From assembly GCA_021464415.1 (NCBI GenBank), contig CM038470.1, positions 39,054,099-39,118,098 on the forward strand: 64,000 nt of DNA, written 5' to 3'. Shown one piece after another: positions 9,823-19,940 of the stretch. Source of the stretch: Lonicera japonica. Lineage: Eukaryota; Streptophyta; Magnoliopsida; Dipsacales; Caprifoliaceae. The position numbers and the translations under genes are program-made. Each line of letters starts with the position of its first letter. Positions within the stretch are counted from its first letter, which is position 1. The notes under the pieces were generated by a model, which was not told the origin of the DNA, did no database searches, and was given only the letters and a program-made list of their open reading frames with translations.

Positions 9823-12800
9823 ATGGATCCTCCACAGCCTGATAGATTAGAGGCTGACCAGGAGGAGGTTACTTTCACCGACGCCCAGGGCGTTATTCGG
9901 TGTAGTCCTCATCACGATGACTGGGAGGACTTGGATTGGTATGCCGAGGATGAGATAGACCGCAGTCGAGCGGTGGTCTACCGAGATGCTACCCGGGCTG
10001 CTCCAGTCCCGGATATTCCATGGATCTTGATGGAGCCTGCTTCCCACGAGATTCGTCGACGATCTCTGGTATGTCTTCTTGAAATTCTATCTTCTATTGA
10101 TTTATTTCTGCCGTTTCCTGCACGTATTTTAAACAATTCATATTTAGTATACATGTCTGCCTAGGAATAGCGTCCGATTTTGTGAGTCCGTACTTTTACT
10201 TGTGATACCCTTTAGGTTTTTTAGAAAATCACATAATACACCCCCATAATCCTATTACACCAAAGTACCCTCAGGTTTGAAAAATTACATAATTTACCCC
10301 TATAACTCCATATCTCTCATAATTACACCAAAGTACCCTCAGGTTTGTAAAATTACATAATTTTACCCTATAACCCTATAACTCTCATAATTACACCAAA
10401 GTACCCTCAGGTTTGAAAAATTACATAATTTACCCCTATAACTCCATATCTCTCATAATTACACCAAAGTACCCTCAGGTTTGTAAAATTACATAATTTT
10501 ACCCTATAACCCTATAACTCTCATAATTACACCAAAGTACCCTCAGGTTTGGAAAATTACATAATTTTACCCTCTAACCCTATAACTCTCATAATTACAC
10601 CAAAGTACCCTCAGGTTTGGAAAATTACATAATTTTACCCTTATAACCCTATATCTCTCATAATTACACCAAAGTACCCTCAGGTTTGGAAAATTACATA
10701 ATTTTACCGTATAACCCTATAACTCTCATAATTACACCAAAGTACCCTCAGGTTTGGAAAATTACATAATTTTACCCTATAACCCTATATCTCTCATAAT
10801 TACACCAAAGTACCCTCAGGTTTGGAAAATTACATAATTTTACCCTATAACCCTATAACTCTCATAATTACACCAAATACCCTCAGGTTTGGAAAATTAC
10901 ATAATTTTACCCCTATATCCCTATATCTCTCATAATTACACCAAAGTACCCTCAAGTTTGGAAAATTACATAATTTTACCCTTATATCCCTATATCTCTC
11001 ATAATTACACCAAAGTACCCTCAGGTTTGGAATATTACATAATTTTACCCTTATAACCCTATATCTCTCATAATTACACCAAAGTACCCTCAGGTTTGGA
11101 AAATTACATAATTTTACCCTATAACTCTATATATCTTTCATAATTACACCAAAGTACCCTCAGGTTTGGAAAATTACATAATTTTACCCTTATAACCCTA
11201 TATCTCTCATAATTATACCAAAATACCCTCAGGTTTGGAAAATTACATAATTTTACCCTATAACTCTATATATCTTATATATATACATATCTCTTTTGTC
11301 TGCAGTGGGTTGGCCGAGGTTGGGGTTCTCCCAACACCATATCTTTGGAGTGGCGACGGGCACCGACCCCTGTCCAAGAGTTGCTCCTTGCGACTCCATT
11401 TGGTTCTCTCTTTGACGCCCTCCCGTAGCGGGTATCCAGGGCGACAGTCCTGGTGTTAGCACTTGCCTCCCACTGGTGGGATACTACTCATACCTTCCAT
11501 TGGAGTTGGGGTGAGATAACGATGACCCCCCTCGATCTTTTTGCCTTGACTAGGATTCCTTCAGGGGGGATCCTTATTCAGATTGATGTCCCTTTACGTC
11601 TGACGGCAGAGGGCATCGTCAGCGCACTTGGATGGTTCCCAGAGCGACGGAGTTCTGGTGATACTATTCCTCGCGGTGTTTTGGTTACGCGGCTAGCCAC
11701 AGAGAGAGCTCGGCTAGCTGCTTCGGGTGTTCCGTTGACCCGTCAGGAGGCGCATCAGTATGCTCGTGTCTTTTTTTTATTGACGCTTCATGATCTGTTT
11801 GAGGCTCGTGGAGGGGACACGGCCCATCTCTGGTGGCTGCCTTATCTTCGGGACTTTAGCATCTTGTTCGATTATGATTGGGGAGGATTCATTCTCGTTG
11901 TCCTGTATGACGCCATGGACCAGGTCTCTCTCCATTTAGCCCTAAACCTCAAGGGCTTCTCTTTGCTATGGGAGGTACTTACTTTTGTCCCTTTATCTTT
12001 GCTTGAGTCCTTTATACATTACCTGTTTGATAATTTGCTGAAATCCTTTATATTTCTCTTTCAGAGTTGGTTCGTGGCATATACACGTCTGGGCCTGGCC
12101 CAGGTGGAACTCCTCGTTGAGAACGAGGATCAGTTTCCCCTTCTCCGCCGATTCATCGCGGGGAACTATAGGGCTCCTTATGTATACCGGATTCGGGAGA
12201 CTGGAGCTGCTGCCATCCACAACCTGTTAGAGGAGCAGGTAAATATCTTAGCATTTTTTCAATAAATAGTAAAATAAAATATGAATTACTAAAATAAAAT
12301 CTTATTCTCTTTTCAGATTGAGTGGGCCCCTTGGGGTGATCTGGGCCCCCATTTTGGATATGGCCCTGCTTTGGCTGCTTCGAGGACCAGGCGGCTCATC
12401 AGAGACGAGTACGGCCTTCACTTCTACTTGGGCGAGAGAGTTATTCGTCAGCATTCGCCTGCCTAGTGGCCTCGGATTCCTTTATTCCCGCCAGTTCAGA
12501 TGAGGCGGACGGGTGATATTGACTCTGTGACGGTGCAGGCGCTTGTTGGCGGGCTTGGCTTTCAGAGGTTCACTGAGGAGGGGCATTATGCCATTTTTGC
12601 TGCCCGCTATCTGATGAGGGAGCCGAAGGGGACTCGGGGACGGGTCTTCTACCAGAGGTACCGGGCGTTGGGAGGCGATCCCAACTACATACGAGGGCAG
12701 ACTCACTTGTCCAGGACTGTCCCTGGTTACTTGCCGCCTATCCCTGATCAGAGGGATAACATTTTGGACTCTGATGATGATGATCCGGATGGCGAGAGGG

Positions 12801-13837
12801 ACGTCCCCGCTGGTGCTGAGGAATGTGGTGATAGACCCGAGGGTGCTGATGATAGGCCCGAGGGTGCTGAGGGAGGTGGGACGGCGGCGGTTCCAGAGCA
12901 GTCGTCTCCGACTGTACCGACAGAGGGACAGCATACCGAGAGAGAGAGAGAGGTGATTTCTCTGAGCGGTCCTGGGAGCCTGCAGACCTTGGATTTGGTT
13001 ACGAGCATTTTGGGTGGACTCCTTCTACTGCTGCTGCTACTTCTAGTGGGGTCCCACCCTTGAGGGAGACGGCTGTTGTGGACCTTCCTGGTGTTCGTAC
13101 CTTCGCCACACTGACCCCTCTTCCGTCTGCTGCCATGGGTCCTCCAGTCAGATCCACAGGTCCTGGTGGCTCATCTTCTCGTCCTCCTTTGTTCCCTATT
13201 GGTGAGGAGGGTGGGTCTACTTCTGCTGTCAGGCCGACGGGTTCATCCATTCATTCGGTAGATCTGCCGACACTTCCTCGAGACATCTCCTATGTCGGTG
13301 CCGGTCTATGTCAGTATACAGTGCCCGAGTATCCTCTTCCGGAGGATACGTTTGACTACTTGGGTCGCCGTCCTGATGATGAGGTACGTGTTTTTCTTCC
13401 CTCCATATCTCTCCATATCCATGCTTATTTATTTTAACTATGCTGATTCTCCTTTTATTCCTTTTCAGAGGGTGAGCGTGCGTGTGGCGGACCTGAGAGC
13501 TTGGCATTCCCAGTACCTCTACAGCTGGAACCTGCTCCAGTTCGTTGGTCGAGACCCCACGACATACATGCGTGACTACTAGAGGGCGATCGACGTCTCC
13601 TTGCGGGCAGATGACCCTTTATCTTCCTCTCGTGCTCGGACGGAGTCTCGGAGGAGCAGTAGTCGGACCTCTAGGCGATCTCAATCTTCAGTAATTCGCC
13701 CTACGGCACCGGTCCAGTCGACGGGACCTTCTCAGGCAGCAGCTCCTTTTACTCAGGGCGTCCTAGAGGTCGACCCTACTCCCGAGGAGGGTTCGGGTGA
13801 TAGTGGGAGTGTGTCCAAACGCTCCCGATTAGATTAG
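9823..13837 (+). pseudogene. antisense plant mobile domain (PMD) gene of element A, five exons, interrupted by stops
   Basis: Exons, placed by GT-AG sites and frame: 9823-10068, 11306-11974, 12065-12238, 12317-13383, 13469-13837. All four introns are phase 0, and the total is about 840 codons. Exon 2 carries the family signature SHWWDTTHTFHWSWGE followed by MTPLD, and later YLRDF...YDWGG and LYDAMD; these mark the PMD (MAIN-like, aminotransferase-like) family, whose members occur both as host genes and inside transposons. Exon 4 ends in an acidic low-complexity tail, and exon 5 in a Ser/Arg-rich segment ending KRSRLD. Three in-frame stops interrupt it, all TAG: 11426-11428, 12464-12466 and 13580-13582. 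A GA-repeat tract near 12939-12952 shifts the frame; loss of one GA unit would keep it open. A decayed relative at 55358 has AAG at the first TAG position. Probably non-functional in this copy but structurally intact. Confidence 0.8.
10200..11275. repeat. 68-bp tandem array inside intron 1 of the PMD gene
   Basis: About 15-16 copies of a 68-bp unit, each containing ACACCAAAGTACCCTCAGG and then AAATTACATAATTTTACC. Copy-to-copy differences are mostly single bases. The array nearly fills intron 1 (10069-11305), leaving the splice donor GGTATGT at the left and a TTTTGTCTGCAG acceptor at the right. The unit ACCCTATAACCCTATAACTC has a telomere-like flavour but is not a (TTTAGGG)n array. Confidence 0.9.
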
Positions 13838-14163
13838 CTTTCTTTCCTGCATTTAGTTAGTCCTGACAAATATGTAGTTTTATTCTTAGACTTTTTAGAC
13901 AGGATTTTTGTAGAAAAAAAACTGTTCTTTTATTAGTTTTATGAAAAAGAATCTTCATTTGTGTCTAATGTTACGCATTTATTTATCTGATGATGAAAAA
14001 ATAAATTACGTGGACCGATAAAGTAGGAATCGTACCTTTGTGAGGCTACTGAAGTTATATGCAAAAGAACAAAGTGAGCACAAATGCATACAAAAGTGGA
14101 TCTTTTGGCAAAACTAACTCTTGCGTGTAAGAAAAATTCAAACTAGAGCACACCAAGGGAGTT
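13838..14163. other. intergenic spacer between the two antisense genes
   Basis: About 325 bp of AT-rich sequence. It probably contains the polyadenylation region of the PMD gene (for example AAAATAAAT near 13997). No conserved coding signal is seen. Confidence 0.4.
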
Positions 14164-14243
14164 TGTCGCGCGACATTCCCTCCTGAATATGGATTTGTCG
14201 CGCGACAAACAGGTACAGGAGCCCTCTTTTTTGCTATAAATAC
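14164..14243 (+). promoter_or_regulatory. promoter of the antisense DUF7745-like gene: two palindromes and a TATA box
   Basis: TGTCGCGCGACA occurs perfectly at 14164-14175 and 14196-14207. A strong plant TATA box CTATAAATAC follows at 14234-14243, 26 bases after the second palindrome. The ATG is at 14282 after a short CT-rich leader ending CTTTCTCACAATG. The same palindrome precedes the PMD gene and clusters in the LTR. Confidence 0.8.
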
Positions 14244-14281
14244 ACCCATCTTCCTTCCTTCATCCTCACACCTTTCTCACA

Positions 14282-15538
14282 ATGTCCTCTTATCTCACAA
14301 ATTCTAATTTTTCTTACGTTGAAGCCCGAGATGCTCTGATATCTTCTGAGAATGGCTTGAACTTTTGTGTATTCAGTCCTTTAGCGAGCTGGTGCCATCG
14401 TCCTGTAGATTTCTCCTTTTTGCTTGGCGCTCTGTACTTCTGGAGTCCTGCCGATCATCTTTACCGTTTCGGACTAGACGAGCTCTGCCCGACTTATGAA
14501 GAATTTTCTTGGCTATTGCGTTTTGACGTTCGCCTTCCGATGGCTATTCCCGTAGAAGAAATCAGTCCTCGAGAGATGCTGATTGCTCTGCTAGACATTC
14601 CCCAAGCGGCTTGTGATGGTTTTATTATTGACGGGCTTCTTGATCTTCACAAAATGGTGAGGTTCTTTTATCGTTACGAGGAGAGAGCTTCTTATAGTGC
14701 GGGGCGTACTGTGGCAGCCTTGATTTGTCTGGTTTCTGATATGTTACTGGTGACGGGCTCCTCCCGTGTCGATCTGACTATTCTAAGCTTGATCCATCAG
14801 GCAAGGAATGGGGAATCCATAGTGCCCATAGTTCTGGCAGAGACTCTGAATGGCCTAGATGATGTCCAAAGGGGAGCTTCACCCTTCTTCAGGGGAAGTC
14901 CACGCTTGCTATACATGTGGCTATTGGAGCGTTTTCGATCAGTGGGCTTTAATGGGGTTCAGCTTCACAACCCGACATTCTACTTCCGTCATCCCCTCTT
15001 TGGCGCCTTGACCATGTCCTCCTCTGATTGGACGGTATGGTTTTCAGAGAATTCTAGGGCCATTCGGTGGAACATTCCATGGTGGAAGCTGAGGGCGATA
15101 GTGCTTAGTACCGGGGGGCAACATTACATTCGACTCCGTGGACTCTGGTTCACTTCTTTTTATCTCCCAGGACGTCTTCTTCGGCAGTTTAACATTCCCC
15201 AGGGCATTCCCCTTGGCCTGCACAACTTTTCTTCCGAGTCTAAATACTTGACCCAGCATATTTCTTCATCGATGGAGAGAATGTGGCGTGCTCGACTGAC
15301 TCGTCAGTTCAACCCTGCCTGTTTCGGTATTTCCAGGCCCCTCCGGGCTGACATCATCCGTTCTCTTTGGGGGTCTCTTGAAGATGAGCTGATTGATGAC
15401 CCCTTTCAGATGGAGTGGTTTCGATTCATGGATTCTGAGCCTACAGAAGAAAGCATTGTCTCTGCGTACCAGATTCTGGACGAGGCCCGAATTGACTTGG
15501 CTATTGAAGACCCAGCTTGGCCAACCCCTAAGGATTAG
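14282..15538 (+). CDS. antisense DUF7745-like protein of element A, intact
   Basis: This is an uninterrupted 418-residue reading frame, the only long intact gene in the window. Near residues 45-75 it has LGALYFWSPADHLYRFGLDE followed by CPTYEEF, and near 160-235 a stretch containing LICLV, PIVLAETLNGLD and RLLYMWLLERF. This pattern matches what I recall of the plant DUF7745 family, which is commonly found with Tat-type retrotransposons; the assignment is from memory and not from a search. It has no signal peptide or membrane segments that I can see. The gene lies antisense to the retrotransposon, head-to-tail with the PMD gene and tail-to-tail with the integrase. Function is unknown. Intactness in an element whose gag-pol is broken suggests either youth or selection. 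Confidence 0.75.
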   Translation: MSSYLTNSNFSYVEARDALISSENGLNFCVFSPLASWCHRPVDFSFLLGALYFWSPADHLYRFGLDELCPTYEEFSWLLRFDVRLPMAIPVEEISPREMLIALLDIPQAACDGFIIDGLLDLHKMVRFFYRYEERASYSAGRTVAALICLVSDMLLVTGSSRVDLTILSLIHQARNGESIVPIVLAETLNGLDDVQRGASPFFRGSPRLLYMWLLERFRSVGFNGVQLHNPTFYFRHPLFGALTMSSSDWTVWFSENSRAIRWNIPWWKLRAIVLSTGGQHYIRLRGLWFTSFYLPGRLLRQFNIPQGIPLGLHNFSSESKYLTQHISSSMERMWRARLTRQFNPACFGISRPLRADIIRSLWGSLEDELIDDPFQMEWFRFMDSEPTEESIVSAYQILDEARIDLAIEDPAWPTPKD

Positions 15539-15743
15539 GTCCTTCTATATGATGTATTTCCTTTGTAACCTCCGGTGTTCTGAACCACTTTACTAATAAA
15601 CAAGGGACTTTTATTGCTTTATAATGTTTAAACCGGACGTGAAGTCACTTCTCAGGTTGCCTACGTTCCCCTTTTGATTTTTTTAGAAACGCAATTTTGA
15701 GTTGGGGCTCAGGTTTACGTAGTTCTTATCATACATGTTACAT
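15539..15743. terminator. convergent 3' region between the DUF7745-like gene and the integrase
   Basis: AATAAA at about 15594-15599 on the + strand is a likely polyadenylation signal for the DUF7745-like gene. The integrase stop codon lies at 15744-15746 on the minus strand, so the two genes converge within about 205 bp and their transcripts would overlap. Confidence 0.45.
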
Positions 15744-18700
15744 CTATTGATAATACTTCTTTAGTCGATCCATGTTGACTGGAGAATGCAGTAATTGTCC
15801 ATCCAAATCAGTGAGTATAGCGGCACCTCCTGTATCAATCTCTTTGACGATGTATGGCCCTGTCCACTTCTGACCGAACTTTCCCTTTGGGTCTCTGGCT
15901 GGTTCTCGAATTTCTTTCAACACGATGTCGTTCTCATTGATACTTTGAGTCTTTACCTTTCAATTAAATGCCCGAGCAATTCTCCTCTGATACCCCTGGT
16001 GGTGATATGCGGCTTTCAGTCTCTTTTCATCTAACAATGCCAACTCGTCGTAACGTGCTTGGACCCATTCCAGTTCATTAACTTGATTCTCCAACATTAC
16101 TCTGAGGGAGGGAACCTCTAATTCAACAGGGAGGACTGCTTCCGTCCCGTATGTAAGTGAAAATGGTGTTGCCCCGGTAGAGACCCTCTCAGTGGTGCGG
16201 TACCCCCACAACGCATATGATAATTTTTCTGGCCAGTCTCGACAGGTGTCGGTCATCTTGCTCAGAATATTCTTCAGATTCTTGTTGGCGGCCTCAACCG
16301 CCCCATTGGTTTGTGGCCTGTATGGCGAAGACCTGTGTCGGGTAATACCGTATTCTTCCTTGACTTTATTAGCTTCTCCTTCAAAGTGGGTACCATTGTC
16401 CGAGATGATCTCATGTGGGACCCCATACCGACAGACGATATTTTGTTTGATAAATCGGGCAACTTTCTTGGCGTCTAGGGTCTGGTAAGACTCGGCCTCT
16501 ACCCATTTGGTGAAGTAGTCGATGGCCACTAGTATGAATTCGTGGCCGTTGCTGGCTTTGGGCGAAATCTTTCCAATGATGTCAATTCCCCAGGTAGCGA
16601 AAGGCCAGGGAGCGTCATGTTGTACAACTCTTTCAGAGGAAGTTTCTGAGACTTAGAATAAATTTGGCATTTGTGACAACGGCGTACGTGGTTTACATAG
16701 TCGTTTTGCAATGTAGACCAAAAATAACCTTGTCTGATGATTTTGCGGGCAAGTGTATGGCCGCTCATATGAGGTCCGCAATGTAACGACCCGGTCGCAC
16801 CTCAGTACGATATTGTCCGCTCTGGGTAGCGTCCTAGCCAGGCCTCAGCCCCAGGACATCTACCCTCACGGCTTTGTTTTTGGGAGCTCACGACCAGCTT
16901 CCCAGGGGGTCACCCATCCCTGGATTGCTCTGGTCCAAGCACGCTTAACTTCGGAGTTCTCATGGGATCCGAAGCCAGTGAGCTACCCAAAAGGCCTCGT
17001 ACTTAATTAGCGACCATATCTTACTTATATGGGTCTCCAAGGATCCCCCAACTTCCGGTGTGGGATGCCCCCTTTGAGCTACCATTCCTCCACACAAGGG
17101 AGTACTCATCGCTCGAGCTACCATTCCTCCACACAAGGGAGTACTCATCACTCAGGGCGTCACACGCAATCGCCCCCATGTATCTGATCCATCACTTTGA
17201 CAGATTCTTCTTCGGTGAGACATTGAAGATGAGTCCCGTCGTAGTTCCTCTTATACAGCCTTCCGGTACAAAGTATAAACCCGGATGCTAACCTTCTGAG
17301 TGTGACCCGCGTTTTCTTATTTGTTTGCTTGGGATACTGATGGTTCTTCAGCAAGTTCCAGATGTCGTAAAACCAGGGGGTTGAGTCACCGCTTTCTTCA
17401 TTTTCTACCTCAAAGGCCATGCAGTATGCTGGTCCTGGTCTCTTTTGTACTGTAAGAGTTATTTCCTCCATCCCCTCCGGGATATCAATCATAGATGCCA
17501 AGGTTGCCAGTGCGTCAGCAAAACTGTTCTGTGACCTGGGGACATAGTAAAACTCCGCATGTTCGAACTTTCCTGCGACATCCTCCAGTCGGGCGAGGTA
17601 AGGGACTAACTTCTCATCTCTGACCTTCCATTCCTTCAGAACTTGGTGGACCACTAGTGCTGAATCTCCGTACACTTGTATTCTTCGTATACCCCTTTGG
17701 AGTGCAATCTCTAATCCAATTATGCAGGCTTCATACTCGGCCATATTATTGGTGCAGAAGAAGTTCAGACGATATGATATCGGAGAGTGGGTTTGGTCTA
17801 GAGAGACTAACAGGATGCCTACTCCATTCCCATGTTGGTTGGCTGCCCCATCAAAGTATAATTTCCAGTCTTCATCGATCTTGACATTCATGATAGTTTC
17901 ATCGGGGAACTCGACTTCTTCTAGCATGTCCCCCAATATCAGATTGTGGGCCAGGTAATCAGCTATGATCTTGCCTTTGACTGACTTTTGGGTCATGTAT
18001 GTGATGTCAAACTCGGAGAGCATGAATAACCACTTTGCCATACGATTCGAGAGAGCTGGTTTCTCGAAGAGGTATTTTAGCGGATCATTTCGTGATGCCA
18101 GGATGACTGGAAAGACTAACATGTAGTGCCGTAATTTCTGTGTTACCCAGACGAGAGCGGCGCATGACTTCTCTAATGGCGTGTAGTTTATCTCGAATGG
18201 GGATAACTTTTTCCTGACGTAGTAGATGGCTTGTTCTTTTCGAGTATCAACTACATGTTGGGCTAGCATAGCTCCTGCAGCCGAATCAGTGACGGTTAGG
18301 TATAGAATTAGTGGCAATCCGGTCTGTGGTGGGGCTAATACTGGGGGGTTGGAGAGATAATCTTTGATTTTATCAAAAGCTTCCTGGCACTGATCGTCCC
18401 ACTCTCCCGGTGAAGATTTTCTTAAGAGTTTGAAAATAGGCTCGCATGTCTGCGTGAGCTGAGAGATGAACCTACTGATGTACTGCAAATTACCCAAAAA
18501 TCCCCGGACTTCTTTCTCGATACGAGGCTCGGGCATTTCTTGGATAGCTCGAACCTTGGCAGGGTCTACCTCGATTCCTTTTTTACTGACAACATAGCCT
18601 AGGAGTTTTCCCTTGGTCACCCCGAACACACATTTCTGCGGATTGAGTCTCATCTGGTACTGGCGGAGGCGATCGAAAAAGGCTCGTAAAGCTGGTACAT

Positions 18701-19940
18701 GGCCTTCTCTCTCCTTTGACTTGATTATCATGTCGTCCACATATACTTCTACTTCTTTGTGAATCATGTCGTGGAAGATAGCTGTAGTGGCCCTCTGATA
18801 CGTTGCCCCGGCATTCTTCAGTCCGAATGGCATAACAGTGTAGCAGTATGTTCCCCATGGAGTGATAAACGCCGTTTTCTCTTGGTGATCTGGGTGCATT
18901 TTGATTTGATTATACCCGGCAAAACCGTCCACAAATGACTTCAAGGCATGGTTGGAAGTATTATCCAATATCAAATCAATGTTGGGTAATGGGAAATCGT
19001 CTTTTGGGCAAGCTTTATTGAGATCCCGGTAATCCACACACATGCGGACTTTCCCATTTGCCTTTGGAATGGGCACAATGTTGGCTAACCATAAAGGGTA
19101 CTCGATCACTCGTAAGAAACCCACACTCAATTGTTTCATCACCTCCTCTTTCACTTTCAGGGACCATTCTGGCGTAAGTTTTCTCAACTTTTGCTTGACG
19201 GGTCTGAATTCTGGCTTGGTGTGTATCTCGTGCATGACTATCTGACTATTCAAACCTGGCATGTTAGCATAGGACCAGGCAAAGACATCCACGTACTCAT
19301 TCAGAGTTTGTGTGAATTCCTCTCTTTCCGCTTTACTTAGACTTGCCCCAATACGAACTTCTTTCTTTTCTTTTTCTGTCCCCAGATTAATCATAAGAGT
19401 ATCCCCCTCTTCGCTTCGTATGCGCTGTTCCTCCCGTTCAGGGTGTTCATTTAGTCTTTCTAGTTCCATATAAGCAATTACAGAATTGGAACTAACAGGA
19501 TAACGAAAAATAGAGTCTTCCTTATTAATGATAGTGCTTACAGGTACAAGTTTAAAAAGTGAATCTAGGAGAGACTTTTCTTTAGCCCTACCCTCACTCT
19601 TACCTCTCACCCTTACAATTTCACTCTTTCCCCCTTTTTCCTGATAGTCTGGGTCAGCGTGTATTAAGTGCACAGGGTCGTCTCCTGACTCGTCATCCCT
19701 TAGAGCCATGATGTCGAAGAGATCTCCGATCAATTCTTCCTCTTCCTCGTCTTCACTTTCTTTTCCTGGTCCGATCGTTAACTTTGTAGAGAAGCTGTGT
19801 GTGACACTTTCTTTGAGATAAAGGTCCTCTTCATAGAAGATTTCCCATCCCGGAAGGTTATCTCCGTTGCTATTCCTCCAGGGCTCTTGAAAGCCGCAAA
19901 AGGGGAAGTCTTCTCCTTCTTTTTTTGACAAAAAACCCAT
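15744..19940 (-). pseudogene. element A: reverse transcriptase, two RNase H domains and integrase
   Basis: The minus-strand order is: RT with MCVDYRDLNKACPKD, MPFGLKNAGATYQR and catalytic YVDD at about 18720-18750; a first RNase H; a second archaeal-type RNase H starting LYFDGAANQHG with EYEAC, GDSALV and ADALA (17500-17850); then integrase with a zinc-binding HHCC region (GHTLARK...CHKCQ) and a DDE core (AIDYFTKWVEAE, SDNGTHF, NGAVEAANKN). The C-terminus ends VNMDRLKKYYQ at 15744. Lesions: a one-base frameshift near 16620, a TGA stop at 15960-15962 (probably from CGA), and the Cassandra solo LTR at 16782-17164. Removing that insertion plus one duplication copy would leave the frame continuous. 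The 926-residue RT/RNase H portion is itself open. Dual RNase H identifies the Tat lineage. Confidence 0.92.
16782..17164 (-). mobile_element. Cassandra-type TRIM solo LTR inserted in pol of element A
   Basis: This 383-bp unit begins TGTAACGACCC and ends GGGCGTCACA. It is flanked by the perfect duplication CGCAA (16777-16781 and 17165-17169). On the minus strand it contains a stretch matching plant 5S rRNA at about 16898-16975, including the internal promoter A-box region AAGTTAAGCGTGCTTGG and the C-box region GGATGGGTGACC. A 5S-bearing LTR of this size is the hallmark of Cassandra elements. The other LTR and interior are absent, so this is a solo LTR left by recombination. Confidence 0.92.

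Noticed and set aside
10200..11275. Regular repeats that could suggest a CRISPR array
   Set aside because: Repeats are contiguous 68-bp units without unique spacers, in an intron of a plant transposon gene; it is a tandem satellite.
16898..16975. 5S rRNA gene
   Set aside because: Only part of the 5S sequence is present, within a TG...CA LTR with its own duplication, so it is the Cassandra LTR and not a 5S gene. The same holds at about 60860-60930 and 61290-61370.
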